Source of the DNA: Asaia siamensis
GTDB lineage: Bacteria > Pseudomonadota > Alphaproteobacteria > Acetobacterales > Acetobacteraceae
Direction: 5' to 3'
NCBI RefSeq assembly: GCF_014635085.1
Contig: NZ_BMCH01000008.1
Span: forward strand, 32,046-96,045
Length of the DNA stretch: 64,000 nt
A program made the position numbers and the translations under genes. Below the pieces are notes generated by a model. That model was given only the letters and a program-made list of their open reading frames with translations, was not told the DNA's origin and ran no database searches. Of this stretch, positions 11,382-20,295 are shown in pieces (position 1 is the first letter of the stretch; every line of letters starts with the position of its first letter).

Positions 11382-12143
11382 TTACCAGTTCCAGACTGCC
11401 TGTTCCTGCTCGCGAATATGCTGTTCCAGTTCGCGTGGCAGGATATTGCGGAAGCGTGATTTGGGATCGAGTGTGATATCGGCCATGGTCTCGATATCCT
11501 GATCGTCCTTGTATTGCGGCATGTCGAAGCTGAGCGCGCTGTAATCGAAGAGATCGTTCTCGCTTTGCCAGTAGCGCGGCCCTTCCATGATCAGGTCGTT
11601 GAAATTCGTCTGATAAGGGCCCGGATTGATGGTGGCGATGGTAACATCGCGCTCGGCGAATTCCTGATGCAGTGATTGCGCAAGCGTTTCTAGCGCGTGT
11701 TTTGAGCCACAATAGGCACCTGCAAACGGAACGGTTAGGATACCGCCAATGGACGACATGAAAACGATGCGTGTCGGCCCGCTATTCCTGCGAGCATGGA
11801 GATATTCACGCGTCAGGGCGAGCGTTGCAAAGAAGTTGATTTCATACTGCTCGCGCAAAATATCGTCGGGCATGTCGGCGAGCGAGCCGCCCTGACCGAT
11901 ACCGGCATTATTGACGAGGATATCGAAATCTTCGCGAAGAATACGTCCTCGGTCACGAACTGAAGTGATGTCGAGCCTCGAGACTTCGAGCGTCAGCCCC
12001 AGTGCCTCGGCCTCCTGCCGCAAGGTGCCGACCTGCGAGGTTATTTCAACCCTGGCATGCACGCTGTGGCCGCGACGCGCGAGGGAAAAGGCGAGCATGC
12101 GGCCGAACCCTGTTCCGGCGCCGGTAATAAGAATGCTGGTCAT
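11382..12143 (-). CDS. Short-chain dehydrogenase/reductase
   Basis: An NAD(P)-dependent oxidoreductase of 253 residues. The classical SDR features are GAGTGFG (residues 8-14), NNAG in LVNNAGIGQGG, a catalytic Ser in FMSSIGG, and Y-x-x-x-K in YCGSKHALETLAQ. The C-terminal ~70 residues (from GPRYWQSENDLFDY) are the substrate-loop region and do not point to a substrate. Its ATG overlaps the TGA of the GlcG/HbpS-like gene (ATGA 12140-12143). The pair lies opposite an AraC-type gene, the usual arrangement for an inducible detoxification or catabolic pair. Confidence 0.9.
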   Translation of the reverse strand: MTSILITGAGTGFGRMLAFSLARRGHSVHARVEITSQVGTLRQEAEALGLTLEVSRLDITSVRDRGRILREDFDILVNNAGIGQGGSLADMPDDILREQYEINFFATLALTREYLHARRNSGPTRIVFMSSIGGILTVPFAGAYCGSKHALETLAQSLHQEFAERDVTIATINPGPYQTNFNDLIMEGPRYWQSENDLFDYSALSFDMPQYKDDQDIETMADITLDPKSRFRNILPRELEQHIREQEQAVWNW

Positions 12144-12529
12144 GACGATATCTCCGTGGAGGTGAGGGCCTGTGCAGCAGCCTGTGCTGCCGTGTGATCG
12201 CTGTCCGGCTTGTCGCTTGACAGCCCGATGAACAGCGTTTCGCCGGTCGGGCTGTGAGAGATCAGTCCACCCGCAAGAAAGCAGTAGCGTGTGTCCTTGA
12301 TGGCCCCTGTGATTTGCGGCAGGGCAAGCAGCGTCTGCGTGTCGAGCTGAAAGGCATGAGCTGTGACAGCCTTTGCACGGCTGAAACCCTCACTGCAGGG
12401 CAGGATTTCGGTGCTTCGGAAAAACAGGATTTCCTGGCCCTGCTCGTTGAGGACGCAACAACAATATCGATCCGAATGCGCTGCGATGGCGGTCATCGCC
12501 TTGTCGATGCGGCTGTAAAGCGTGTGCAT
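12140..12529 (-). CDS. GlcG/HbpS-family protein
   Basis: A small protein of 129 residues resembling the GlcG/HbpS fold: a start helix, a strand reading CCCVLNEQGQEILFFRS, AKAVTAHAF, then AGGLISHSPTGETLFIGLSSDKPDSDHTAAQAA, the equivalent of the GG-P-I..G..IGAIGVSG..D..AA block. Relatives bind heme or small metabolites; no ligand is implied here with certainty. A Cys cluster (YCCCV, PCSE) is unusual. ATG 12529 was chosen because GGAAAGAG lies 8 bases upstream; the frame extends 32 codons further without a ribosome binding site. First gene of a two-gene operon with the SDR. Confidence 0.65.
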   Translation of the reverse strand: MHTLYSRIDKAMTAIAAHSDRYCCCVLNEQGQEILFFRSTEILPCSEGFSRAKAVTAHAFQLDTQTLLALPQITGAIKDTRYCFLAGGLISHSPTGETLFIGLSSDKPDSDHTAAQAAAQALTSTEISS

Positions 12530-12645
12530 GGTGAAGCTCTTTCCGTCAGGGGCATCATGCGAAAGCCGCGGATCGCGCTGAGCGATTGGCGTCTTCCTTC
12601 GTGCTGCCAGCTTGTGAGAGCTCAACCTTATCGATAGGGTCTGGC

Positions 12646-12665
12646 GGATATATCCCTATATATCC
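12646..12665. promoter_or_regulatory. 20-bp dyad between divergent operons
   Basis: GGATATAT-CCCT-ATATATCC is a perfect 8-bp inverted repeat with a 4-base spacer. A second dyad, ATAGGG (12634-12639) with CCCTAT (12654-12659), overlaps it. It sits in the 188-bp divergent region between the GlcG/HbpS-SDR operon and the AraC-type gene, so it is a good operator candidate, though AraC proteins more often use direct repeats. Confidence 0.55.
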
Positions 12666-12717
12666 AGAAATCCGGCTGAAAGCGCCAGATGTCACTCAGT
12701 GAAGGGGACGTTGTAGA

Positions 12718-13632
12718 ATGGATCTGCTCGACCGGATCTTCCTGTCTCTCAGAACGCAAGGGGAGGTGTGGGGGCGTATCACCCTGGCGGGGCGCTATGG
12801 TCTGGCTTTTCCAAAGCAGCATGCCGTTTTCATGGCCGTGATGGAGGGGCAGTGCCTCATCAATCAGGACGAAGGGCCGCTCATCACTTTGTGCGAGGGA
12901 GATTTTCTCTTTTTTCCTGCTGCCTCCCGTTTTCATCTTCGCAGCGATGCCGAGATCGCCTTCACAACGCCGTTGACCGCATCCCAGCTTGCGACATGGC
13001 AGGAGACGAGCACCCTGGAATATCAGGAGAATACAGGCGCAGGCGTTTCTCTTGTGGTCGGTTGTTTTACGCTCATATCGGCGGAGGCCCCTCTGCTGTT
13101 CCAGGAATTGCCGCCAATCCTGCATGTGTCCGCAAGTGAGGCCGATACTTTGTCGCGTCAGGTTCGGAAGATGATGCGTGACGAGATTTTAAGCGTCGAG
13201 CCCGGTGCGTCGACCACGGTCGACCGGTTGGCAGAGATACTGATGATACGGACCCTCAGGCAGGCGATCAGGGACAATGCCCGGATCGACGGCGCCGGGT
13301 GGCTGAGGGCGATGGGTGACACCAGAATTCACAGGGCAATGCAGTTGATGCATGATGACCTTTCGATGGTCTGGACCGTATCCGGGCTTGCCCAGCAAGT
13401 TGGCATGTCGCGCTCGGCTTTCGCTGATCGTTTTCGACGGCTGGTCGGCATGACGCCGATGGAGCATCTGATAGGCTGGCGCATGGCCTTTGCTGCCGAT
13501 CTGCTCAGATCGGATCGAAAGATGAAGATTGAGTCGGTTGCCGCAAGAGTTGGCTATCTGTCGGAACGCGCTTTTCGCGAGGCTTTCTCGAAAACCTATG
13601 GCTGCAGCCCTGACAGATATCGCAGATCATGA
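12718..13632 (+). CDS. AraC-family transcriptional regulator with cupin sensor domain
   Basis: A protein of 304 residues. The N-terminal ~180 residues form a cupin-type sensing domain (..LFFPAASRFHLRSD.., with CEGDFLFF as the typical cupin strand). The C-terminal ~100 residues are the double helix-turn-helix: IHRAMQLMHDDLSMVWTVSGLAQQVGMSRSAFADRFRRLVGMTPMEHL for the first and MKIESVAARVGYLSERAFREAFSKTYGCSPDRYRRS for the second (quoted in part by their landmarks WTVSGLA, MSRSAF, VGYLSERAF). It diverges from the GlcG/HbpS-SDR operon, its likely target; the ligand is unknown. Confidence 0.9.
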   Translation: MDLLDRIFLSLRTQGEVWGRITLAGRYGLAFPKQHAVFMAVMEGQCLINQDEGPLITLCEGDFLFFPAASRFHLRSDAEIAFTTPLTASQLATWQETSTLEYQENTGAGVSLVVGCFTLISAEAPLLFQELPPILHVSASEADTLSRQVRKMMRDEILSVEPGASTTVDRLAEILMIRTLRQAIRDNARIDGAGWLRAMGDTRIHRAMQLMHDDLSMVWTVSGLAQQVGMSRSAFADRFRRLVGMTPMEHLIGWRMAFAADLLRSDRKMKIESVAARVGYLSERAFREAFSKTYGCSPDRYRRS

Positions 13633-13786
13633 TGAGGCGATGAGTTGGGTTCCTGCAAGTCACCTAATCTCAGCTGGCGCAGCCAACGCCCTCTCTGGAC
13701 GTAGACATAGTGATGTCAGCGCAAGAGCGCGGGTAGAGGCTTGTCTGTATAGGGATTTTCGGGTGACGAGACGGTCACTGCACGAC

Positions 13787-13874
13787 GCCGCGCAAGAGTA
13801 ACGGGAAAGACCTCCTGGGCCGAGCCAGCTGTGGCTGCTCGTTTTCTATCGGGTTTCTCATGCTCTTGCGCGGC
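13787..13874. repeat. Inverted repeat GCCGCGCAAGAG / CTCTTGCGCGGC
   Basis: Perfect 12-bp arms at 13787-13798 and 13863-13874 flank 64 bases. A third copy of CGCAAGAG occurs near 13720. The 341-bp stretch 13633-13974 holds no gene; these arms could be ends of a small non-autonomous element or a large stem-loop. Confidence 0.5.
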
Positions 13875-13928
13875 GGGCGCCGCACGTAAAGCTGGATGTC
13901 TCTTGCTGGTCTCGGTGTAAATATAATC

Positions 13929-13960
13929 CCTGATATTCCCTACCTGGAGGGAATATCAGG
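13929..13960 (-). terminator. Stem-loop after the TonB receptor gene
   Basis: CCTGATATTCCC and GGGAATATCAGG form a perfect 12-bp stem with an 8-base loop, starting 15 bases beyond the receptor stop. Read on the minus strand, the stem is followed by an A/T-rich stretch without a clear T-run, so termination is probable but not certain. Confidence 0.5.
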
Positions 13961-13974
13961 TGAAGGTCCCAAGT

Positions 13975-16476
13975 TCAGAAGTCGCTGGTCAATGTTGCCA
14001 GAGCGGCGAACGGAGAGGCGATCTTGTAGCTCGGAGCCGAGCCAGCGATCGTCTTGCCGAAGACGCCGGTTGTGGCGTTGGCGTTGGCCTGCGGCGACTG
14101 GATCCAGTTCAGATAGCGGTTATCGCTGATATTCTGCAGGTTCAGACGCAGGACCGGGCTTTTGAAGATGCTGACTTTCGGGAAGCGATAACCGAGGCCG
14201 ATATTCATACGCACATAGCCGGGAATGCTCTGGTCGTTCATGAACGTCGCATATTGGCGGGCGACATATTTCAGGTTGAAATTCGCAAAGCGCTTGCCGT
14301 CATCATAATCGAGGCCAAAACCGACCTGCCAGTCAGGAGCCTGTGGTGCTTTCTTGCCTGCACTGCGCACATAATCCGCACCCGTACCTGACCCGGCAGG
14401 GATGTTGCTATCCGTCACAGCATGCAGATATTCGACCGAGACATAGGGGCGGACATTATGAAAGGGCCTTGTGCCGAATTCGGCGTCAAAACCATCGGAG
14501 TGCATGCCACCAGCATTGATATTGGTGGTGTAGAATGCGCCCGAGGCAGGGTCCTGAATGGATTGCGTATAAAGGCGATTGGTGAAGTTGTAGTGGAAAT
14601 AGGTGAGGGCGGTCGAAATCAGATCGTCCTGATAACGCCAGCCTGCCTCTTCTGAAATCGAGATTTCAGCCTTCTGATCGGGGTTGGCAAGGGTGGAATA
14701 AAGACCGGTCTTCTGATTGAAGCTGCCGGAATCATAGAGCGCATAGTTCTGCGGCATACGGAAATTCGTCGAGACGGAAACGAAGACCTGGTTATGCTGA
14801 TCGATCTTGTAACGAACCGCGGCAGTCGGCAGAGCCTGATTGTAGTCTGTAGTCACATACTTGCTGCGCACATCAGGCAGATAGTTGGTGCCCGAGCGTT
14901 TGACGATCGAGTATTTCAACCCGGCATCAATGGTCAGTTTTCCATGCAGCAGCGTGAGGCTGTCACCAATGAACGGCGTATGCACCTGGGTCTGCGTCAG
15001 AGTGTTACGATACTGGGCCTTCGCACCATTGCTCAGCACGACATTATTGTCATCGCCCCACTGGCTCAGCGGCGTGCCGTCGGCACCGACAAAACTGTAG
15101 GGCGCGGTCTGGCGCTGCTTGGCGTATTCGAACCAGTAACCGACCATCAAGCGATTGACGCCGGTCGTCAGGGTCAGCTTGGTTGTGGCGCCCGGTCGGT
15201 AGGTTTCGGTAAGCGACGGATTATACAGAACCTGCATGCCCTTGCCGACGCCATTCACCGTTCCGGCAAGGGTCTGCTTGCCGTAAACGAATTTGGACAT
15301 ATCGGTATATTGGGCGCCACCGCCATTGCCGTAACCATACCAGAAATACGGTGTTTCCGTGAGCACGAGATGATCGTTCAGTTTGAACGTCGACGGCATA
15401 GACGCATAGATATTGGTGAAGGGGTTCGGTCGCGTCTTGTAGTAATTGACCGAACCGGCCTTTGAAGGAACATAGTAGTTGGATTCATAAACCGTGTTCG
15501 GCGGGTCTGTGGGCGACAGGCCGCTGGAGCCGACCGGATTGGTCATACCGGTGCCCCATTTATCCCAGCTTGCCTTTGTCACGTTCGGGTAGGCATTGTT
15601 CTGGATATTATTGCCGACTACGGCCAGAGAAATGCGGTTGCCATCACCCCAGTCGTTCACGATCTTCATTTCGCCGTGCTTCTTGTTGTCCCAGCCGGGG
15701 CCGCGCCAATGGTCCTGGCGCCCCTGTGAATAGGAGAAATAGGCGCGCAGATTTGTGGCACCTATGCGTCCCGTATCGAAGCGCAGAAAACCGCGTGTCG
15801 CGTTGAAAGACCCATAGGTGATGTCGACCATGCCGCCCATCTTGTTCTTGGGGTCGATCATGTACATGTCGACCACACCGCCCGATGAGCTGATATGGGG
15901 ACTGTCGAGATCGGCTGATCCCTGCGCCAGGCGCACTGTCTTCAGGTTTTCAGCGTCGACGATTTCCTGCGGATACACAGCAAAATTGCCGATGTCATTG
16001 ATCGGAAAGCCTTCGAGCGTAAAGCCCATCTGGGATTCTGTCAGACCGCGTACCGACATATTGCCGCCTGTCATGCCTAGCGGGTCGGTATCAGACACAT
16101 TGGCGCCCGGAAGAAGGGCGATCAGCTGCATCGGGTTGAGGGCCGGGTTCTGTTTCGCGATGAAGTCACGCGTGATGGCAGAGACGGATTTCGGGCTGTC
16201 GGAAGGCGTCATCAAACCGCCACCGAAGGCGCGGCGTGTAACGCCATCGCCGTAATTATGCCCCGTCACTTCGATGCGTTCATCGGTCGGTGCCGTTGCA
16301 CCCAGCATCGACGGTGCTGTCGATGCGGCTTCCGCGCTGCGTGGCGTGGTGTTCTGTCCGGTGTGACGTGTCGGCGTCGGCGCCACAGTATGGGCAGGTT
16401 CCTGCGCCCGTGCGTCGGGCAGCAATGATGCCATCAGAGCTGTGGTGCCACAGAGGAGCGCCATGCGAGAGAACAT
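13975..16476 (-). CDS. TonB-dependent outer-membrane receptor
   Basis: A protein of 833 residues with a signal peptide (cleavage probably after LLPDARA, residue 24). The plug domain spans roughly residues 70-205, with GVTRRAFGGGLM, LLPGANVSDTDPLG and SVRGLTESQMGFTLEGFP; the rest is a 22-strand barrel ending in F (LATLTSDF). The substrate is unknown. It shares the GGGLM, PGxxxSxxDPLG and C-terminal GVFGKTIAG blocks with the receptor at 42759-45137, so the two are paralogues. No Fur-like box was seen upstream. It is monocistronic. Confidence 0.92.
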   Translation of the reverse strand: MFSRMALLCGTTALMASLLPDARAQEPAHTVAPTPTRHTGQNTTPRSAEAASTAPSMLGATAPTDERIEVTGHNYGDGVTRRAFGGGLMTPSDSPKSVSAITRDFIAKQNPALNPMQLIALLPGANVSDTDPLGMTGGNMSVRGLTESQMGFTLEGFPINDIGNFAVYPQEIVDAENLKTVRLAQGSADLDSPHISSSGGVVDMYMIDPKNKMGGMVDITYGSFNATRGFLRFDTGRIGATNLRAYFSYSQGRQDHWRGPGWDNKKHGEMKIVNDWGDGNRISLAVVGNNIQNNAYPNVTKASWDKWGTGMTNPVGSSGLSPTDPPNTVYESNYYVPSKAGSVNYYKTRPNPFTNIYASMPSTFKLNDHLVLTETPYFWYGYGNGGGAQYTDMSKFVYGKQTLAGTVNGVGKGMQVLYNPSLTETYRPGATTKLTLTTGVNRLMVGYWFEYAKQRQTAPYSFVGADGTPLSQWGDDNNVVLSNGAKAQYRNTLTQTQVHTPFIGDSLTLLHGKLTIDAGLKYSIVKRSGTNYLPDVRSKYVTTDYNQALPTAAVRYKIDQHNQVFVSVSTNFRMPQNYALYDSGSFNQKTGLYSTLANPDQKAEISISEEAGWRYQDDLISTALTYFHYNFTNRLYTQSIQDPASGAFYTTNINAGGMHSDGFDAEFGTRPFHNVRPYVSVEYLHAVTDSNIPAGSGTGADYVRSAGKKAPQAPDWQVGFGLDYDDGKRFANFNLKYVARQYATFMNDQSIPGYVRMNIGLGYRFPKVSIFKSPVLRLNLQNISDNRYLNWIQSPQANANATTGVFGKTIAGSAPSYKIASPFAALATLTSDF

Positions 16477-16776
16477 TGTGTCGATCTTCCAAACCGAGAA
16501 TCAGAATTCAGCAACGATCCGTTACAATTCCGCACGACCACGATCCGGAAAGAGGGGGTGAAGCCTCGTTCAGGTCAGTGCGAAACCATGACATTTGTCA
16601 CTGTTGAGCACTGTTTACGGCTTAAGATATGACAGCAATGTGAAAAGCTTACCTGGCTCATTTCGATCCTGACGACTATGTCAGAAAAGCCACAATTGAC
16701 ACACTTCGTCACGTTGCTGTCGACAGACTGGCTTCAGATGCCCGTCGGAGGCGGCACAGCAAGCCGCTGCCTTTGG

Positions 16777-18522
16777 TCAGACGGGGACTGCTTCCATCCC
16801 TGTATCGGACGAAGGATCGCTCAAGGGAGGACGTGAGTCGAAGGGCAGGTCGTTTGCCGTCATGGCAAGCATGGCAAGAGCCATTTCACGCTCACCCATG
16901 ATGACATGATCGGCTCCAAGCTCCTTGAGATGCTCGACTGCGCTGTCGAAATGGGCACGGGCGATGACCATAAGACCGGGATTGATCGCCTTGGCCTGCG
17001 CGATGATCTGACCGGCTTCGAACGGCTCGGGAATAGCCACCATCAGCAGCCGCGCTTTTTCGAGGGCCATGGCTTTAAGCGTACGCGCTTCGGCGGCATT
17101 GCCAACCAGAAGTTCGATTGTGCTGCTGGCCGCAAAGCTGTCGGCCAGTTTTCCTGTCTCGACCACCAGCACGGGCCAGCCATTCTGAACAAGCCCTTCG
17201 ACGACAAGACGCCCGACGCGGCCACAACCCACCACAACGGCATGATTTTCGAGCTGGGTTGGCGTCGGCGGCGGCAACAGAATGCCCGCCTCGTCCTGCG
17301 AGGGCAGGGCTGGCGCGGTTGTATGCCGTGTAATCCAGGCTTCGATCCGCTGCGTCGCCATAAGGATAAATGGATTGATGAGGATCGACAGGATCGACGC
17401 CCCCAGAATCAGATCCTGCGCGCGTGCGTCTAGCACGCCCATTTTCATGCCCAGCGCTGCGAGAATGAATGAGAACTCGCCAATCTGGGCCAGCCCGCTG
17501 GCGATGAAGAGCGTGGTGTTCCAGGGCTGACGGAGCAGTCTCAGAATGGCAATGACCGCGAGCGGCGTACCAACGAGAATGACCAGAAAGGTCAGAAGCA
17601 GCGGCAAAGGCTGTCTGATCAGAACCAGCGGGTTGAACAACATGCCAACGGAGATGAAAAACAGTACGGCAAAGGCGTCACGCAGCGGGAGTGTTTCCGC
17701 AGCCGCTCGATGAGAGAGTTCGGACTCGCTGAGCACCATGCCAGCGACGAATGCCCCAAGCGCAAAACTGACATCGAACCACTCAGTGGCGATAAATGCG
17801 ACACCAAGTGCCAGTGCCAGCAGGGCAAGGCGAAAAAGCTCGCGTGATCCGGTATGGGCCACGTAGTGCAGAATGGCCGGGATCACCCGGCGCCCGACCA
17901 CCAGCATCAACGCCATGAAAGCAGCTACTTTGCCCAGTGTCAGAGCAATGGTGAGGGCAAGGCCGGGAATGTTGATGGGCTCATGGGCGCCGCTCTTCAT
18001 CAGAGGCGCAAAAATCGGCAACAGGACGAGGGCCAGCACCGTCACCAGATCCTGAATGATCAGCCAACCCACTGACAATCTGCCGCGTTCGGTCTCGATC
18101 AGACGCTGTTCCTGCAATGTGCGCAGAAGAACAACCGTACTTGCGACACTCAGAGCGATGCCGAAAATGAGGCAGGCGCCAGCGGACATACCCAGAAGCC
18201 ACGCGCTGCCGGCTCCGATCGCGACTGAGGCCACGACCTGCAACAGAGCCCCCGGCACGGCGATAGCCCTGACCGCTATCAGGTCCTTGAGCGAGAAATG
18301 AAGACCCACCCCGAACATGAGCAGAATGATGCCAATTTCCGAGAGTTCCGACGCCAGAGGCTGATCGGCGACGAAGCCCGGGGTGAACGGGCCGACTGCA
18401 ATGCCCGCCAGCAGATAGCCCACCAGCGGCGAAATGCGTATGCGCTGGGCAATAGTGCCCAGAATAAAGGCCAACCCGAGACCGATCACCAGAATACCGA
18501 TCAGGGGCGTGTCATGACTCAT
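16777..18522 (-). CDS. Monovalent cation:proton antiporter with TrkA-N domain (KefB/YbaL type)
   Basis: An inner-membrane CPA2 antiporter of 581 residues: about 12 transmembrane segments up to residue ~390 (ISPLVGYLLAGIAVGPFTPG near TM2 and ISVGMLFNPLV typical of Kef), followed by a cytosolic Rossmann domain starting NHAVVVGCGRVG, which binds NAD(H) in relatives and gates transport. An acidic tail follows. ATG 18522 was chosen since the protein then starts directly at TM1; the open frame extends 49 codons upstream without membrane sequence. The family is YbaL-like by length; the role may be K+/H+ exchange in acid or electrophile stress, as inferred from the family. Confidence 0.88.
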   Translation of the reverse strand: MSHDTPLIGILVIGLGLAFILGTIAQRIRISPLVGYLLAGIAVGPFTPGFVADQPLASELSEIGIILLMFGVGLHFSLKDLIAVRAIAVPGALLQVVASVAIGAGSAWLLGMSAGACLIFGIALSVASTVVLLRTLQEQRLIETERGRLSVGWLIIQDLVTVLALVLLPIFAPLMKSGAHEPINIPGLALTIALTLGKVAAFMALMLVVGRRVIPAILHYVAHTGSRELFRLALLALALGVAFIATEWFDVSFALGAFVAGMVLSESELSHRAAAETLPLRDAFAVLFFISVGMLFNPLVLIRQPLPLLLTFLVILVGTPLAVIAILRLLRQPWNTTLFIASGLAQIGEFSFILAALGMKMGVLDARAQDLILGASILSILINPFILMATQRIEAWITRHTTAPALPSQDEAGILLPPPTPTQLENHAVVVGCGRVGRLVVEGLVQNGWPVLVVETGKLADSFAASSTIELLVGNAAEARTLKAMALEKARLLMVAIPEPFEAGQIIAQAKAINPGLMVIARAHFDSAVEHLKELGADHVIMGEREMALAMLAMTANDLPFDSRPPLSDPSSDTGMEAVPV

Positions 18523-18836
18523 AGGAAACCGGGATCCCGCAATGGCGATGGAAATTGGACTATTCCGCGAACAATCTTCGATCGAGGGCGGTTTTGCAAT
18601 CGGTCGAGGTGTGAAAGCTGCTTCTGTCGACAGGATTGTCTGGTCCTGAAGCGACTGATTAGGCTGCAAAACCCTGACGATTACTCATTCCGGCCTCCAG
18701 ACTTGCGCCTCTTTTTCTGGTTCTTCTCAGGAAAATTGCTAACGGGCAGGGCTGGAGGCTGGTTTCACGTCAGCATTGCGTATCACGCAAGGTTCAACCC
18801 GCGATGAATCTCATGGCGGGGTGAGCGCAGTTCCTC

Positions 18837-20189
18837 TCAATCGAGCTTCTGCATGCGTCGTGCTGCGCGTTCGTGATCGCGCAGCACGGTTTCCAGCCCG
18901 CTCTGGCAGGGCTGGCCTTCCGAGACAAGAACGCGGCCATTGACGATGGTGTACCATGCGGTCGCTGGTGCGCATCGAAGCAGAGCCTCTACCGGGTCGC
19001 TCAGCGCACCGGCACGCGACACAGCGGGTAGTTGCCATATCACGAGGTCAGCGCAGGCTCCCTGACGCAGATGGCCAATCTCATCCTCCCATCCCAGGCA
19101 GGCGGCCCCCCCTCGTGTCGCCATGTCGAGTGCGTCTCGTGCCGTCATGGAATGCGGGCCATTGCGATAACGCCCCAGAAGCAATGCCATGCGGGCTTCA
19201 AGCCAAAGCGACGCGTGATCGGTTGACGCAGAGCCATCGCAGCCCAGACCAACCTTCATCCCCCTTCGACGCAGATCCATCGCGTCAGCCGAGCCGCCGC
19301 CGATCATCATGTTCGAGCAGGGGCATTGCGCGGCGCAGACACCTTTATGGGCGAGACGGTCAATCTCGTCGCCTGTTGGATAGATGTAATGAGCCACCCA
19401 TGAGCGATGGCTGGCCCAGCCCGAGCGCTCGAAATATTCGGTTGGGGTGCAGCCATAGACCTCGCGACAGTAAACGTCCTCGTCGTGGTCCTCGGCGAGA
19501 TGGGTATGAAGGCGCACGTCATGACGCTCTGCCATGAGGGCGCTCTCTTTCATGATCGTTTCCGACACGCTGAAGAGAGAACAGGGAGCAAGGGCGACAC
19601 GGGTCATGGCGCCCGGATTGGGATCGTGGAAAAGGCCGATAAGGCGCTCACTGTCTTCAAGAATCACATCTTCGCTCTGCACCACGCTGTCGGGGGGCAG
19701 TCCGCCATCCTTGACCGACCGCGTCATGGAGCCGCGCGTGGCGTGGAAACGAAATCCGATATCTCTTGCCGCCTTGATCTGCGCGTCGATCAGTCTGGGG
19801 CGGGGATGGACATAGTGATGATCCATTGATGTCGTGCAGCCGCCAAGCAGTAATTCCGTCATGGCGATATAGGAGGAGAGATAGACACTCTCTTCATCCA
19901 GTGTTGCCCATAGCGGGTACAGACCCTGAAGCCACTCGAAAAGCGTGCCGTTGACCACCGGGGCATAGGCGCGGGTGAGATTCTGGTACATGTGGTGGTG
20001 GGCGTTCACCATGCCAGGTGTCACCAGCCGCCCTCCGGCAGAAAGAACACGGGCGGCCTGAGGCGCGGGCGTGGTCATGGCGCCATAGCCGGCGACACGA
20101 CCGTTTTCGAGACGGATCCATCCGTTCGGAATTTCGAGGCCGCGATCGAGGTAGAGGCAGGCATCGGTAACAAGCAGGGAGGTGGACAT
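18837..20189 (-). CDS. 8-oxoguanine deaminase-like amidohydrolase
   Basis: A zinc or iron amidohydrolase of 450 residues (AtzA/TrzN/GuaD superfamily). Metal-binding HxH is H64/H66 in VNAHHHMYQN, further ligands are in LHTHLAE and VAHYI, and the catalytic Asp is in GLGCDGSAS. RFHATRGSM, GGLPPDSVVQ, LAPCSLFSVS and CSNMMIGGGS match the 8-oxoguanine deaminase subgroup (8-oxoguanine to urate plus ammonia) better than atrazine hydrolases. It ends the minus-strand half of the purine island and lies next to a second deaminase and a split Rieske oxygenase. Substrate identity is inferred from family and context. Confidence 0.85.
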   Translation of the reverse strand: MSTSLLVTDACLYLDRGLEIPNGWIRLENGRVAGYGAMTTPAPQAARVLSAGGRLVTPGMVNAHHHMYQNLTRAYAPVVNGTLFEWLQGLYPLWATLDEESVYLSSYIAMTELLLGGCTTSMDHHYVHPRPRLIDAQIKAARDIGFRFHATRGSMTRSVKDGGLPPDSVVQSEDVILEDSERLIGLFHDPNPGAMTRVALAPCSLFSVSETIMKESALMAERHDVRLHTHLAEDHDEDVYCREVYGCTPTEYFERSGWASHRSWVAHYIYPTGDEIDRLAHKGVCAAQCPCSNMMIGGGSADAMDLRRRGMKVGLGCDGSASTDHASLWLEARMALLLGRYRNGPHSMTARDALDMATRGGAACLGWEDEIGHLRQGACADLVIWQLPAVSRAGALSDPVEALLRCAPATAWYTIVNGRVLVSEGQPCQSGLETVLRDHERAARRMQKLD

Positions 20190-20198
20190 GGAAAACGC

Positions 20199-20212
20199 CT
20201 TTCAATTGAAAG
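20199..20212. promoter_or_regulatory. 14-bp palindrome before the amidohydrolase start
   Basis: CTTTCAATTGAAAG is a perfect palindrome 10 bases upstream of the 8-oxoguanine deaminase-like start; its last bases (GAAAG on the minus strand) overlap the likely ribosome binding site. It could be an operator or an RNA stem affecting translation. It lies in a 106-bp gap between the two deaminase genes. Confidence 0.35.
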
Positions 20213-20295
20213 AGTGAGTTATCCGCGCTGACCCTGTTCCGGGCCTGCGGCCACCCGGATCGTCATCTCATCCAAAAGAACGGGCTTGAAAAAAC

